Shown: in pieces, positions 16,541 to 24,589 of the stretch
How positions within the stretch are numbered: the first letter of the stretch is position 1
Layout of the letters: every line of letters begins with the position of its first letter
DNA from: an uncultured Alphaproteobacteria bacterium
Lineage (GTDB): Bacteria > Pseudomonadota > Alphaproteobacteria > CAAGCB01 > CAG-977
Assembly (NCBI GenBank): GCA_944390195.1
Contig: CALXOZ010000015.1
Location: 1 to 50,379, forward strand
Reading direction: 5' to 3'
Length of the DNA stretch: 50,379 bases
The notes under the pieces: generated by a model
Told to the model about the DNA's origin: nothing
The model's database searches: none
Seen by the model: only the letters and a program-made list of their open reading frames with translations
Translations under genes and position numbers: made by a program

Positions 16541-17602
16541 TATGACGACATCCGTTCGAATCAGTCTGTTATTTGTGTATAAAGATTTTTTTTGAGACAA
16601 AAAGAAATAACCACTCTTTTGGTTGACGGATCGTATATCCGTGCACAAAGACTTTTTTGATACGATTATTGCCGTTCTGACAAGGTGATTTCATCAGTGG
16701 AACGGCTTTTTTTTGATATACGGAAACTTGGGTCTTGAGATGGACATTGGGAGCGAAGGAATGATCATACAATGGTTTTAGCACGCGTTACATACAACAT
16801 TGAACGGTAAAGAACGGCTCTTTTTGTGCCAAGGGAATGTCGGAAAAATTTTATGCCGACAGTATGATATTGGGGAAATGTTGCAAAAACTGAGCAAGAA
16901 GAAAAAATATCGTGGACGAAAAATTTTGTTATGGTCGTGTCCGTATGCCGCCGGCAGGGATGAGAGCGTTCGGCTTTACGTTTTTTTAAAGTGAAAGCGG
17001 TCTGATGATCTGTGAACATTGGAGTAATATAAAATAAAAATACCGTGTAAAGAAAAGTGGGATACGGCGGGCGGTAAATATGCGTTTAATTACCGTATCC
17101 ATCAGATGCCACTACATCAAAGACCGGTAGGAAAAGAATGCCGTTTCTATCAATCTGGGACGGATTTGTCTGTTCCGTTTACGGGAGAAAAGTAACGGAA
17201 AGGACGCATTAAAACACTTTGACGCCCTTTTAGGCAGTCGCTGGTGTAAGAATCGCATTCCATATGAGGAACCCCGTATTTTACTTTGGAAGCTCTTTTC
17301 AAGATTTCCCAAATATTCAATCAGGATCACAATACTTCGCGGGTATCTTATTAAGCTGAGGCGATTGTCGTAAGGGCATGGAAAACAATATCCGTATTTT
17401 TTGCGATTTTGGAAAAGCCGAGAAAATGCGATAATAGGGAAAGCGAATCTTTATTTTCACTTATATGTTTGGGATACCATTATGAAGTCTTTTGTAAAAA
17501 CGATTTTTCCAGACGAAAAGAACGGATTAAAGAACACTCATATTTTTGCTTTATTGTCAAAAAACGGGAAATTTCCTAGTCTGAAAGAAAAAGGCGGGAA
17601 AT
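16541..17602. other. Gene-poor kilobase with scattered short frames
   Basis: About 1.06 kb between the mic60 operon terminator and the next gene. Short frames exist on both strands (for example 16765-17019 minus and 17401-17619 plus), but none has a recognisable domain, convincing Shine-Dalgarno or protein-like composition. A strong hairpin followed by eight T residues lies at 16671-16714. I see no transposase remains, tRNA or repeats. It may be decayed coding sequence or hold an RNA gene. Confidence 0.55.
16671..16714 (+). terminator. Orphan hairpin with T8 tract, possible small-RNA terminator
   Basis: GCCGTTC (16671-16677) pairs with GAACGGC (16700-16706), with TGA/TCA able to pair further inside, and T8 follows at 16707-16714. 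No gene ends just upstream, because the mic60 operon already has its own terminator at 16510. A second perfect hairpin, ACGGAT-N5-ATCCGT, lies at 16626-16642. The pair could be the 3' part of a small RNA of roughly 100-170 nt, but I found no convincing promoter. Confidence 0.5.
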
Positions 17603-18097
17603 ATGATCGTTGTCAATGATAAAATGCAATCGGGTTATGAGTATGAATGTATTGAACCGGAAGGACGGAATTTTGATCCTTTGTTCACTCCTGAATTGAC
17701 ACCGAAGGAAATGTTGGAATTGGGGGTTTTTGAAGGGCATTATTTTACGGATTGTCAAAATGAATTTCCGGCGGATTGGTTTACAAAAGCGAAAATATCA
17801 AAAGAAAAGCCTGATCTTGATTGTAATTGTTTCAAAGTCAAAGCGCGTATGTCTTTATTGGAATGGCGCCGGAAAGGATGGATCTATTCGCCTGATCCGC
17901 GTGGATGGTTCCAATGGTATTGTCGGTATTTCATGGGCAGGCGTATTCCGCAAGTGGATCGTATGCAAATAAAGCGTTGGCGCGGATTTCGAAGACATAA
18001 AGCGCAGTTGGTGTTGCATTGCAAGGCTTTTGACATAACATGCCGTTTGCGTCAGCGTCAGGCGTTATTGCAATGGGGTTATGACCCGTTTGTTTGA
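17603..18097 (+). CDS. Conserved uncharacterised protein, Trp/Arg-rich
   Basis: This 164-residue protein has no known function. I recognise the pattern LTPKEMLELGVFEGHYFTD, EWRRKGWIYSPDPRGWFQWYC (in part) and RQRQALLQWGYD as that of a widespread uncharacterised bacterial family also seen in fungi. The middle holds many Trp, Tyr and Arg residues (about 90-130) and several cysteines, with no membrane helix or signal peptide. GGCGGG lies just before the ATG at 17603. The stop at 18097 is 73 bp before the MATE gene, so the two may be co-transcribed. Confidence 0.75.
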   Translation: MIVVNDKMQSGYEYECIEPEGRNFDPLFTPELTPKEMLELGVFEGHYFTDCQNEFPADWFTKAKISKEKPDLDCNCFKVKARMSLLEWRRKGWIYSPDPRGWFQWYCRYFMGRRIPQVDRMQIKRWRGFRRHKAQLVLHCKAFDITCRLRQRQALLQWGYDPFV

Positions 18098-18170
18098 AAA
18101 AAAATTTTTTCAGGGCTATACAATTTTTTTTAAAAAGCCTATATTCCCCGAAAATCGGAGGGAAGGCGAA

Positions 18171-19532
18171 ATGTTGTTGAAATCTAAAAATATTGATATG
18201 ACAGAAGGGCGGTTGTTGCCCGCTATGCTGATGTTTGCGATACCCCTGATGGCATCAAGCGTATTACAATTGTTGTTTAACGCTTCGGATATTGCCGTTG
18301 TCGGTCATTTCGGATCGACTCATTCTTTGGCGGCAGTCGGTTCGACAACAACTTTAATCAGTTTGTTGACGAATTTTTTCATCGGCTTGAGTGTCGGAAC
18401 GAATGTGTTGGCTTCAAGGTGTCTGGGCGCACGAGACTTTAAAAAACTGCATCATGTCGTCCATACCTCCATTGCCTTAGGGTTGTTAGCCGGAACTTTT
18501 TCCGCTGTCATCGGATTGTTTTTTTCAGAACGGATTTTAATTCTGATGCAAACGCCTCAAAGTGTCTTGCCGTTATCCGTTTTATATACGCGGATTTACT
18601 TTTTCGGCATGATCCCAACCGCTGTTTATAATTTCGGAGCTTCGATTTTATACGCAAACGGGAACACAAGAAAACCTTTATTGTTCCTTGTCATTTCCGG
18701 AACGCTGAACGTTATTTTAAATCTCGTTTTTGTCGTGATCTTTAAAATGGATGTCGCTGGTGTGGCTTTGGCGACTGTGATTGCCCAAACTTTGGCGATG
18801 ATCCTTGTTTTGACATATCTGACACACAGACGGGATTCGTCTCGCATCTTTTTACACTATGTCTCTTTGAATCGGGAAATAATTTTCAACATTTTAATGT
18901 TGGGTATTCCCGCTGGTTTCCAAAGTATTGTATTCAGTCTGTCAAACATGGTGATACAATCTGCTGTCAATTCTTTCGGTCCCGTCTATATGGCAGGAGC
19001 GGCGGCGTCTCAAAATGTGGATTGTTTTATTTGGATCAGTATGAACGCCTTTCAACCGACGGCGACGACTTTTATCAGCCGGAACATCGGGGCGAAAAAA
19101 TATGCCAGAATTAATAAAATAACACTTTGTGCTTTATTGTGCGCTTGTTTGACAGGAATTGTTTTGGGCGGATTAGCGGTTTCTTTCGGCACTGTTTTAT
19201 TAGGGATATATACAAGCGATCCTGCTGCCATATCTGCGGGATTGGTGCGTTTGCATATTGTCGGAATGCCTTATGCTTTGTGTGGCTTGATGGATGTCAT
19301 GACGGGAGCTTTGCGCGGTTTGGGGTCTTCGTTTTTGCCGGCTGTCATTGCTCTGGCTGGAGCGTGTGGTTTGAGACTTGTCTGGATTGCGACTGTATTT
19401 CAAATACCGGAACATCATACATTCGAGTTTTTGTACTTGTCTTATCCGATTTCATGGATTGTAACATTAATAGTTTTGGTAATTGCTTATATCTTCATAC
19501 GCAAAAAATATCCTTTGAAAGATGAAGATTAA
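18171..19532 (+). CDS. MATE-family multidrug/cation antiporter
   Basis: The 453-residue membrane protein has about twelve helices in two halves, with DMTEGRLLPAMLMFAIPLMAS at the start (split here at the helix onset) and LFNASDIAVVGHFG and ALRGLGSS as family marks. It is a NorM/DinF-like exporter driven by Na+ or H+. The frame is open 30 codons further up, but a GGAGG-type Shine-Dalgarno ends five bases before ATG 18171 and the extra residues are not membrane-like, so I start there. Its stop overlaps the stop of the convergent chagasin-like gene within a TTAA. Confidence 0.92.
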   Translation: MLLKSKNIDMTEGRLLPAMLMFAIPLMASSVLQLLFNASDIAVVGHFGSTHSLAAVGSTTTLISLLTNFFIGLSVGTNVLASRCLGARDFKKLHHVVHTSIALGLLAGTFSAVIGLFFSERILILMQTPQSVLPLSVLYTRIYFFGMIPTAVYNFGASILYANGNTRKPLLFLVISGTLNVILNLVFVVIFKMDVAGVALATVIAQTLAMILVLTYLTHRRDSSRIFLHYVSLNREIIFNILMLGIPAGFQSIVFSLSNMVIQSAVNSFGPVYMAGAAASQNVDCFIWISMNAFQPTATTFISRNIGAKKYARINKITLCALLCACLTGIVLGGLAVSFGTVLLGIYTSDPAAISAGLVRLHIVGMPYALCGLMDVMTGALRGLGSSFLPAVIALAGACGLRLVWIATVFQIPEHHTFEFLYLSYPISWIVTLIVLVIAYIFIRKKYPLKDED

Positions 19533-19912
19533 TCAAAAACAATGATTGTATAAGTAATATTTTTAGCGCTTTTTTTGTTTTTTTCCCATGGACGTTGATA
19601 AGCGGCTTGGATGGTTAGTGTCCCTTGATGTTTTGTTACAAAAGAATATTCTTTTATTCCCGATGATCCTAACAGTCCGGTTTGCGGAGAAATGTAATTT
19701 TCGTGAATATCTTTGATAACGCTTTGCCCATCAGGCGAAACAAAGAATTGCCATACATAACCTGTTGTCGGATTTTCGGGCAGGGTGATGATGATTTTTT
19801 TCCCCACAGGTACTGTAAATGATTTTTCATTATCTTGTTCAGCTAATTTTAACGGCGTGGAACACGCCGTTAAAAAAAGAAAGGAAAATAATATTGAAAC
19901 AAGTTTTTTCAT
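19529..19912 (-). CDS. Chagasin-like (I42) cysteine-protease-inhibitor lipoprotein
   Basis: The 127-residue precursor has a lipoprotein signal ending LTAC, with lipidated Cys17. The mature part shows the three loops of the chagasin/I42 family: NPTTGY at 47-52, a Gly-rich loop around GLLGSSG (about 79-85), and RPW (about 106-108). In chagasin these loops wedge into the active site of papain-like proteases, so an envelope-anchored inhibitor is likely. The target is unknown. Its ATG overlaps the kdsB stop by four bases (19909-19912), so it is translated as the last gene of that run. Confidence 0.85.
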   Translation of the reverse strand: MKKLVSILFSFLFLTACSTPLKLAEQDNEKSFTVPVGKKIIITLPENPTTGYVWQFFVSPDGQSVIKDIHENYISPQTGLLGSSGIKEYSFVTKHQGTLTIQAAYQRPWEKNKKSAKNITYTIIVFD

Positions 19913-20688
19913 GCAGACAGATCGGACTTTCTGAAAGCTTCCAGTTCTTCAAGAGTATTTATATCCGCCGGAGCATTTTCATTAAGCTTGATTTTATCGA
20001 CGATCAAAGCTTGAATATGATAACCGTTTTGTAAGAAACGCAATTGTTCCAGCTTTTCACGTTTTTCCAGAACAGCTTCTTTCATATTCAGGAATTTTTT
20101 CAAAACATCTGTTTTAAAAACATAGATTCCGATATGGTGATAATAATCGTTATATATACAAGTTTGAGGATCGCGTATATAGGGAGCCAACGCCCGTGTA
20201 AAATAGACGGCGCGTCCTTGCCTTTCACCGTTTTCCAGCCCCATGACGATTTTCACGTTATTGGGGTTTTGTGCGTCTTGCAAAGATTTGAAAACCATTC
20301 CGCAAGTGGCGATATCACAGTTTGTTTCTTTGATAATATCGATCAAACGATTATTAATAGCCGGATCGACGTTGATGTTATCCCCTTGAAAGTTTACGGC
20401 GATATCATATTTCGATCCGTCCGGATCTATTTGTTTTAAAGCCGTTGCGATACGGTCTGTTCCGGAAGGTAAATTTGGATCGGTCAATACGCACATGGCA
20501 CCGAACTTTTTTGCTTCTTGCATGATTTGTTCATCACCGCAGGCAATACAGACATCCCCTTTGATGGCTGCTTTGACATTTTCATAGACGCGTTGAATTA
20601 AAGTTTTGCCGTTTATATCCAACAACGGCTTGTTCGGCAGGCGGGTTGCCGCCAGCCGGACAGGGATCATGGTAATGACGTTACTCAT
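19909..20688 (-). CDS. kdsB: 3-deoxy-manno-octulosonate cytidylyltransferase
   Basis: KdsB activates Kdo as CMP-Kdo for attachment to lipid A. The 259-residue protein has the nucleotide-binding start IPVRLAATRLPNKPLLDING, the NFQGDN metal site (VNFQGDNINVDP), VYFTRALAPYIRD and HIGIYVF, all typical. Length is normal. It follows the HAD gene by 17 bp and precedes the lipoprotein gene with a four-base overlap. It implies an LPS-bearing outer membrane. Confidence 0.95.
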   Translation of the reverse strand: MSNVITMIPVRLAATRLPNKPLLDINGKTLIQRVYENVKAAIKGDVCIACGDEQIMQEAKKFGAMCVLTDPNLPSGTDRIATALKQIDPDGSKYDIAVNFQGDNINVDPAINNRLIDIIKETNCDIATCGMVFKSLQDAQNPNNVKIVMGLENGERQGRAVYFTRALAPYIRDPQTCIYNDYYHHIGIYVFKTDVLKKFLNMKEAVLEKREKLEQLRFLQNGYHIQALIVDKIKLNENAPADINTLEELEAFRKSDLSA

Positions 20689-20705
20689 TATTTTCCTCGT
20701 CAGTG

Positions 20706-21362
20706 CTATTTCTGAGCCGAAAGCCAGTTTTTAAATTCTTCCAAACTGTGCATTTCCGGAATCCATTTCATGTCTTCGGGCAGGTCTGTTGTAAATTCAC
20801 AACGATAACGGACGGGATGGGCTCCGACATTAATGGCGGCGTGTTGATTGTAAATACGGTCGTCAATCAATACGGTTTCTTCAGCTTTCAAGCCGTATTT
20901 TTCAAAACAGCTTTTCAACATGTCCTCTTTTGCCGTATCATGCATGAACTTACCATGTTGAACACATTCAATTGTTAAAAAGTCGGTAACATCTTTAAGC
21001 AGGTTTGTTAATAATTTTTTCTTTGTTTCGACATCGAAAGTTGCGGACATCGTGAATTGTTTATATCCCAGTTCGTTTAACTCGCGCAATGTTTCGACAA
21101 CATGAGGATACAACGGACGATTGTTAAAAAATTCAGGGGAATGGCAGAAATCGTAATCCATCTGCGTTCCCATCGTCGGATGTGTTTTTAATTCCAACGC
21201 TCCGTATTTCGGTTGTATAGGTAATACTTTGGGTAAATCCTCCCATTTCAAGTCGGCATATGTGTCTTTATAATTAGGGTGTTTTGTTAAGAAATTAAAG
21301 TATGCAAAATTCAAGTTTGCCAAAACACCGTCAACATCCCAAAAGATATTTTTTATAGTCAA
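20706..21362 (-). CDS. HAD-superfamily hydrolase next to kdsB
   Basis: The 218-residue protein has motif I FWDVDGVLANL and a late motif LIDDRIYN with acidic residues, and SATF as the serine/threonine motif, so the catalytic set appears complete. The cap region does not look like KdsC, and similarity to 5'-deoxynucleotidase-type HADs (NT5C) is possible. I start at TTG 21362, where GGAG lies at good spacing. An ATG 20 codons further up lacks such a site and would add a poorly conserved leader. It sits between rimO and kdsB, so supplying the Kdo-8-phosphate phosphatase step is a possible but weak inference. Confidence 0.75.
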   Translation of the reverse strand: MTIKNIFWDVDGVLANLNFAYFNFLTKHPNYKDTYADLKWEDLPKVLPIQPKYGALELKTHPTMGTQMDYDFCHSPEFFNNRPLYPHVVETLRELNELGYKQFTMSATFDVETKKKLLTNLLKDVTDFLTIECVQHGKFMHDTAKEDMLKSCFEKYGLKAEETVLIDDRIYNQHAAINVGAHPVRYRCEFTTDLPEDMKWIPEMHSLEEFKNWLSAQK

Positions 21363-21443
21363 TTTTTTTCTCCAACAATTAGCACAGACATAAAAGAGAG
21401 GGTATAGTGTCGATATTTGCAATGCAAGAGAAAAAAGAGGATC

Positions 21444-22766
21444 TTATAGTGCCTGTCCAAATAAATCGTACTCATCAGCTTGAGTTATTTTTACGGAGAT
21501 GAAATCTCCGATTTTGATAACGGGGTGCCGTGCTTTGAAAAAAACTTTTCCGTCGACGTCCGGACCGTTTGAAAAGTCCCGTCCGAAATACATGTTTTCC
21601 AGTTCGTCAAACCCTTCGCATAAGACCGTTCTGATCTGACCGATGCATGATTGCTGGTTGGAAAGGCTGATTTGCGCCTGCATCGTCATTAAGGCGTCCA
21701 AACGTTCTTGTTTCAGAGAATCTTCGATCTGGTCTTTGAAATCGTACGCGGGCGTTCCTTCTTCCCGAGAATAGGTGAAAGCACCCAAACGGTTGAATTT
21801 TGTTTCTTGGACGAAATCAAGCAGTTCTTGGAATTGTTCGTCGGTTTCTCCGGGAAAACCGACAATCAATGTCGTCCGGATGACAATGTTCGGGATTTCG
21901 GAACGTAATTTTTCTATGACCGATTTAATTTGTTTTTTATTAGTATGCCGGTTCATGCGTTTTAAAACCGTGTCGTTGATATGTTGAATCGGCATATCTA
22001 TATAAGGTAACACCTTTGGATTATCCCGTATTTGCGCGATCAAGCCGTCCGTAATTTTGTCCGGATAGCAGTAAAAAATTCTGATCCATGGAATGTCTGT
22101 TTCTTTTCCCAAACGGTGCAATAATTTTTCAAGGCAGTAATCTTTGTACAAATCAATACCGTAACGGGCGGTGTCTTCCGCAATGAGATTAATTTCCTTT
22201 GCTCCGCAATCTTGCAAATCCTGCGCTTCTTCAATAATGCTTTCAATTGTTCGGGAACGATAACGACCGCGTATTCGAGGAATGGCACAATAAGAGCAAC
22301 AATTATTACACCCTTCGGAAATGCGCAAAAAAACTCCCGGAGCGTCATCACTGCGAAGTCGTTCCCCTTCAATCGGTGTTTTTTCGTAATCTTCGAAATA
22401 AGTAAGTTTGTTTTTTTCAAAAGATTGACGGACGATGTCGACAATTTGATGGATGCCGGCCAAATTTGTTACGGCATCAATTTCCGGCAGAACGGTCAGG
22501 ATTTTATCTTTCCAGCGTTCCACCAAACATCCTGTTACGATTAATTTTTTCAGTTTTCCCGATTTTTTTAATCGGGCAATTTCTTTGATGGTCTCTATGG
22601 ATTCTTCTTTGGCATCTCCGATAAAACCGCAAGTGTTAATTAAAATAACATCGGCATCTTCGGCATTTCCGGTGATTTCATAAGAAGCGTTATCCAAATG
22701 GGCTAACATCATTTCCGTATCAATGGTGTTTTTGGAACATCCTAAAGAAATAAAACCGAGCTTCAT
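21444..22766 (-). CDS. rimO: Ribosomal protein S12 methylthiotransferase RimO
   Basis: RimO is a radical-SAM enzyme that methylthiolates the conserved Asp of ribosomal protein S12. The 440-residue protein has the N-terminal UPF0004 domain with three cluster cysteines (GCSKN with Cys10; NTCGFIG; VTGCLVERW). The radical-SAM triad lies in CNNCCSYC (CxxxCxxC), followed by RGRYRSR, and a C-terminal TRAM domain starts at about 375. The Rrf2 regulator gene is 63 bp upstream on the same strand. Confidence 0.96.
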   Translation of the reverse strand: MKLGFISLGCSKNTIDTEMMLAHLDNASYEITGNAEDADVILINTCGFIGDAKEESIETIKEIARLKKSGKLKKLIVTGCLVERWKDKILTVLPEIDAVTNLAGIHQIVDIVRQSFEKNKLTYFEDYEKTPIEGERLRSDDAPGVFLRISEGCNNCCSYCAIPRIRGRYRSRTIESIIEEAQDLQDCGAKEINLIAEDTARYGIDLYKDYCLEKLLHRLGKETDIPWIRIFYCYPDKITDGLIAQIRDNPKVLPYIDMPIQHINDTVLKRMNRHTNKKQIKSVIEKLRSEIPNIVIRTTLIVGFPGETDEQFQELLDFVQETKFNRLGAFTYSREEGTPAYDFKDQIEDSLKQERLDALMTMQAQISLSNQQSCIGQIRTVLCEGFDELENMYFGRDFSNGPDVDGKVFFKARHPVIKIGDFISVKITQADEYDLFGQAL

Positions 22767-22829
22767 AATTTTCCCGTTCAGATTAAAGTTTTCCAGTTCG
22801 GGTTATAATGCGAGGAGTAAAAAGGAATG

Positions 22830-23261
22830 TCAATTTGATAAATGCCTTATTTTGTTTTTTTCTAATTTTATCAAATCCTTCAAGGATATATTTGCTAATT
22901 GCTTTCGGATTTTTTTGTTGATGCAAGACCATACCGTACAGGCGGAACAATTATCGGATCTTGTGCAAACAGTTTTATCATTGACACATTCGACGATACA
23001 AACGGGACCTTCCATGACTTCGATAATATTTAACAAAGAGATGTCTTTTGGAGCCAAAGCCAATTTAAAGCCCCCTTTTGCTCCTCGGAACGAGGTGATT
23101 AATCCGGCGTTATTCAACTTCAAAGTAAGTTGACTGATATATTTTTTTGATATGTTTTGTGATAAAGAAATCTCGCTCATCAAGCGCGGCGCATCTTTGG
23201 CATATAAAGCCAAATCCATTAAAATACGCACACCGTAACGCCCTTTTGTCGATATTTTCAT
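22830..23261 (-). CDS. Rrf2-family transcriptional regulator with cysteine cluster
   Basis: The 143-residue protein has an N-terminal winged helix, MKISTKGRYGVRILMDLALY (1-20), then SRGAKGGF-like text at 57-65 (SFRGAKGGF), which is the wing. Six cysteines follow: 88, 92, 99, 105, 108 and 113. C99-x5-C105-x2-C108 resembles, but does not equal, the [2Fe-2S] site of IscR, so an Fe-S or redox sensor is likely. It diverges from cysK across 97 bp containing an inverted repeat, recalling CymR-type control of cysteine synthesis. Whether it is IscR, CymR-like or another Rrf2 branch cannot be settled here. Confidence 0.88.
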   Translation of the reverse strand: MKISTKGRYGVRILMDLALYAKDAPRLMSEISLSQNISKKYISQLTLKLNNAGLITSFRGAKGGFKLALAPKDISLLNIIEVMEGPVCIVECVNDKTVCTRSDNCSACTVWSCINKKIRKQLANISLKDLIKLEKNKIRHLSN

Positions 23262-23270
23262 GTCTTGTTC

Positions 23271-23293
23271 CGAAGTATTTATTTAATACTACC
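23271..23293. promoter_or_regulatory. Inverted repeat, candidate Rrf2 operator
   Basis: AGTATT (23274-23279) and AATACT (23285-23290) are perfect 6-bp arms around TATTT, and flanking bases extend the symmetry imperfectly. It lies 10 bp beyond the Rrf2 start codon and just upstream of the likely cysK -35 box. That is a natural place for autoregulation and control of cysK. Confidence 0.5.
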
Positions 23294-23296
23294 GAA

Positions 23297-23327
23297 TTGA
23301 TTGACTTTAATAAAGCACTTTTATACC
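23297..23327 (+). promoter_or_regulatory. Probable cysK promoter
   Basis: TTGATT (23297) or the overlapping TTGACT (23301) could be the -35 box, with TATACC (23322-23327) as the -10. The spacers are 19 or 15 bp, neither ideal, so the exact pairing is open. The inverted repeat at 23274-23290 abuts it. Confidence 0.4.
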
Positions 23328-23358
23328 CTTGACCCCATAAATTTCAGTGGAGGTTTTG

Positions 23359-24291
23359 ATGGGGAAAATAGTAAAAAGTATTGCGGAATTAATTGGAAAC
23401 ACGCCTTTGATGGAACTGTCGAATTATAATCGCGACCAACAAATAAAAGCCGTTGTTTTAGCAAAATTGGAAATGTTCAATCCGGCAGGATCGGTGAAAG
23501 ACCGTGTGGCAAAGTCTATGATCGAAGACGCTGAACGAAAAGGTTTGTTAAAGCCCGGATCGGTTATTGTGGAACCGACAAGCGGAAACACAGGAATAGG
23601 GTTGGCGAGTGTTGGGCGTTCCAGAGGGTACAGGGTTATTTTAACAATGCCTGATACGATGAGTGTTGAACGGCGTAATTTGTTAAAAGCGTACGGGGCA
23701 GAAATTGTTTTGACAAAAGGCGAAAAAGGAATGCTGGGGGCGGTGGAAAAGGCTGAACAGATTGTTGCTGGAACTCCAAACAGTTTTATGCCAGGGCAGT
23801 TTTCAAATCCGGCGAATCCGGAAATTCATGAATTGACGACAGGACCGGAAATTTGGTCTGACACGAACGGTCATGTTGATTTTTTTGTTGCCGGTGTAGG
23901 GACTGGCGGTACGCTTAGCGGTACGGGGAAATACTTGAAATCAAAAAATCCGGATGTAAAAGTCGTTGCAATCGAGCCCGATGAATCTCCTTTGCTTTCG
24001 GAAGGTCGAGCCGGTAGTCATGATTTACAAGGGATAGGGGCGAATTTTATTCCCGATACATTGGATACGACCATTTATGACGAAATCATTCGTGTTAATA
24101 CGCAACAAGCTTTTCAAACCGGACGGCTTTTAGCCCGAACGGAAGGTTTGCTGGCGGGGATATCCGCTGCCGCTGCGCTTTATGGGGCGACACAAATAGC
24201 AAAACGTCCTGAGAATAAAGATAAAACGATTGTTGTTCTTCTTCCCGATACCGGAGAACGCTATTTATCCACTCCGATGTTTTATGAATAA
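23359..24291 (+). CDS. cysK: Cysteine synthase A
   Basis: CysK makes L-cysteine from O-acetylserine and sulfide, using PLP. The 310-residue protein has NTPLMEL at 14-20, the PLP-lysine in NPAGSVKDRVA (Lys47), the phosphate-binding loop EPTSGNTGIGLA and GVGTGGTLSGTG. A GTG 12 bp upstream is also in frame, but GGAGG at 23349-23353 serves ATG 23359. The 3' end lies in a tandem duplication, and a broken copy of the last codons recurs at about 24426-24463. cysE is 22 kb to the left. The divergent Rrf2 gene is the probable regulator. Confidence 0.95.
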   Translation: MGKIVKSIAELIGNTPLMELSNYNRDQQIKAVVLAKLEMFNPAGSVKDRVAKSMIEDAERKGLLKPGSVIVEPTSGNTGIGLASVGRSRGYRVILTMPDTMSVERRNLLKAYGAEIVLTKGEKGMLGAVEKAEQIVAGTPNSFMPGQFSNPANPEIHELTTGPEIWSDTNGHVDFFVAGVGTGGTLSGTGKYLKSKNPDVKVVAIEPDESPLLSEGRAGSHDLQGIGANFIPDTLDTTIYDEIIRVNTQQAFQTGRLLARTEGLLAGISAAAALYGATQIAKRPENKDKTIVVLLPDTGERYLSTPMFYE

Positions 24292-24589
24292 GGACGACCG
24301 GATTATTGAGAGATACTGACCAAAGTGTCCAAGCGTAAAAGCAAGTCGGTTAATCGGCGCAAAAAAGTTCCTCTTAGAATATGTAAAGGGACTTCTTCAT
24401 TTTGTATTTTGTTTGCTTTGGAAATAGAACGCTATTTATCCACTTTTGATGTTTTATGAATAAGGACGACCGGATTACTGGGAAATACTGACCGAAGTGT
24501 CCAAGCGTAAAAGCAAGTCGGTTAATCGGCGCAAAAAAGTTCCTCTTAGAATATGTAAAGGAACTTCTTTGCCCTGTTTGCTTTGGAAA
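24255..24589. repeat. Tandem duplication across convergent gene ends (about 170 bp)
   Basis: Copy A (24255-24424) and copy B (24426-24589) lie directly head to tail. They share long identical blocks, such as the stretch from the cysK stop through the AAGTTCCTCTTAGAATATG block. Differences are scattered substitutions, a one-base gain in B near 24445 and a 7-base longer T-rich segment in A near 24400. Copy A carries the true cysK end, and copy B the true 3' end of the minus-strand gene ending at 24475. Each copy thus holds a remnant of the other gene's tail. Confidence 0.93.
24303..24407 (-). pseudogene. Remnant of the 3' end of the 24475 gene
   Basis: Within copy A of the duplication the minus strand still reads EEVPLHILRGTFLRRL and then TDLLLRLDT before a stop, almost identical to the C-terminus encoded at 24475-24580. 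It has no start or upstream domain, so it is a duplicated tail and not a working gene. Confidence 0.75.

Noticed and set aside
16765-17019. Minus-strand 84-codon frame in the gene-poor gap
   Set aside because: It has no start signal and no motif. Overlapping frames on the other strand are equally long, as expected by chance.
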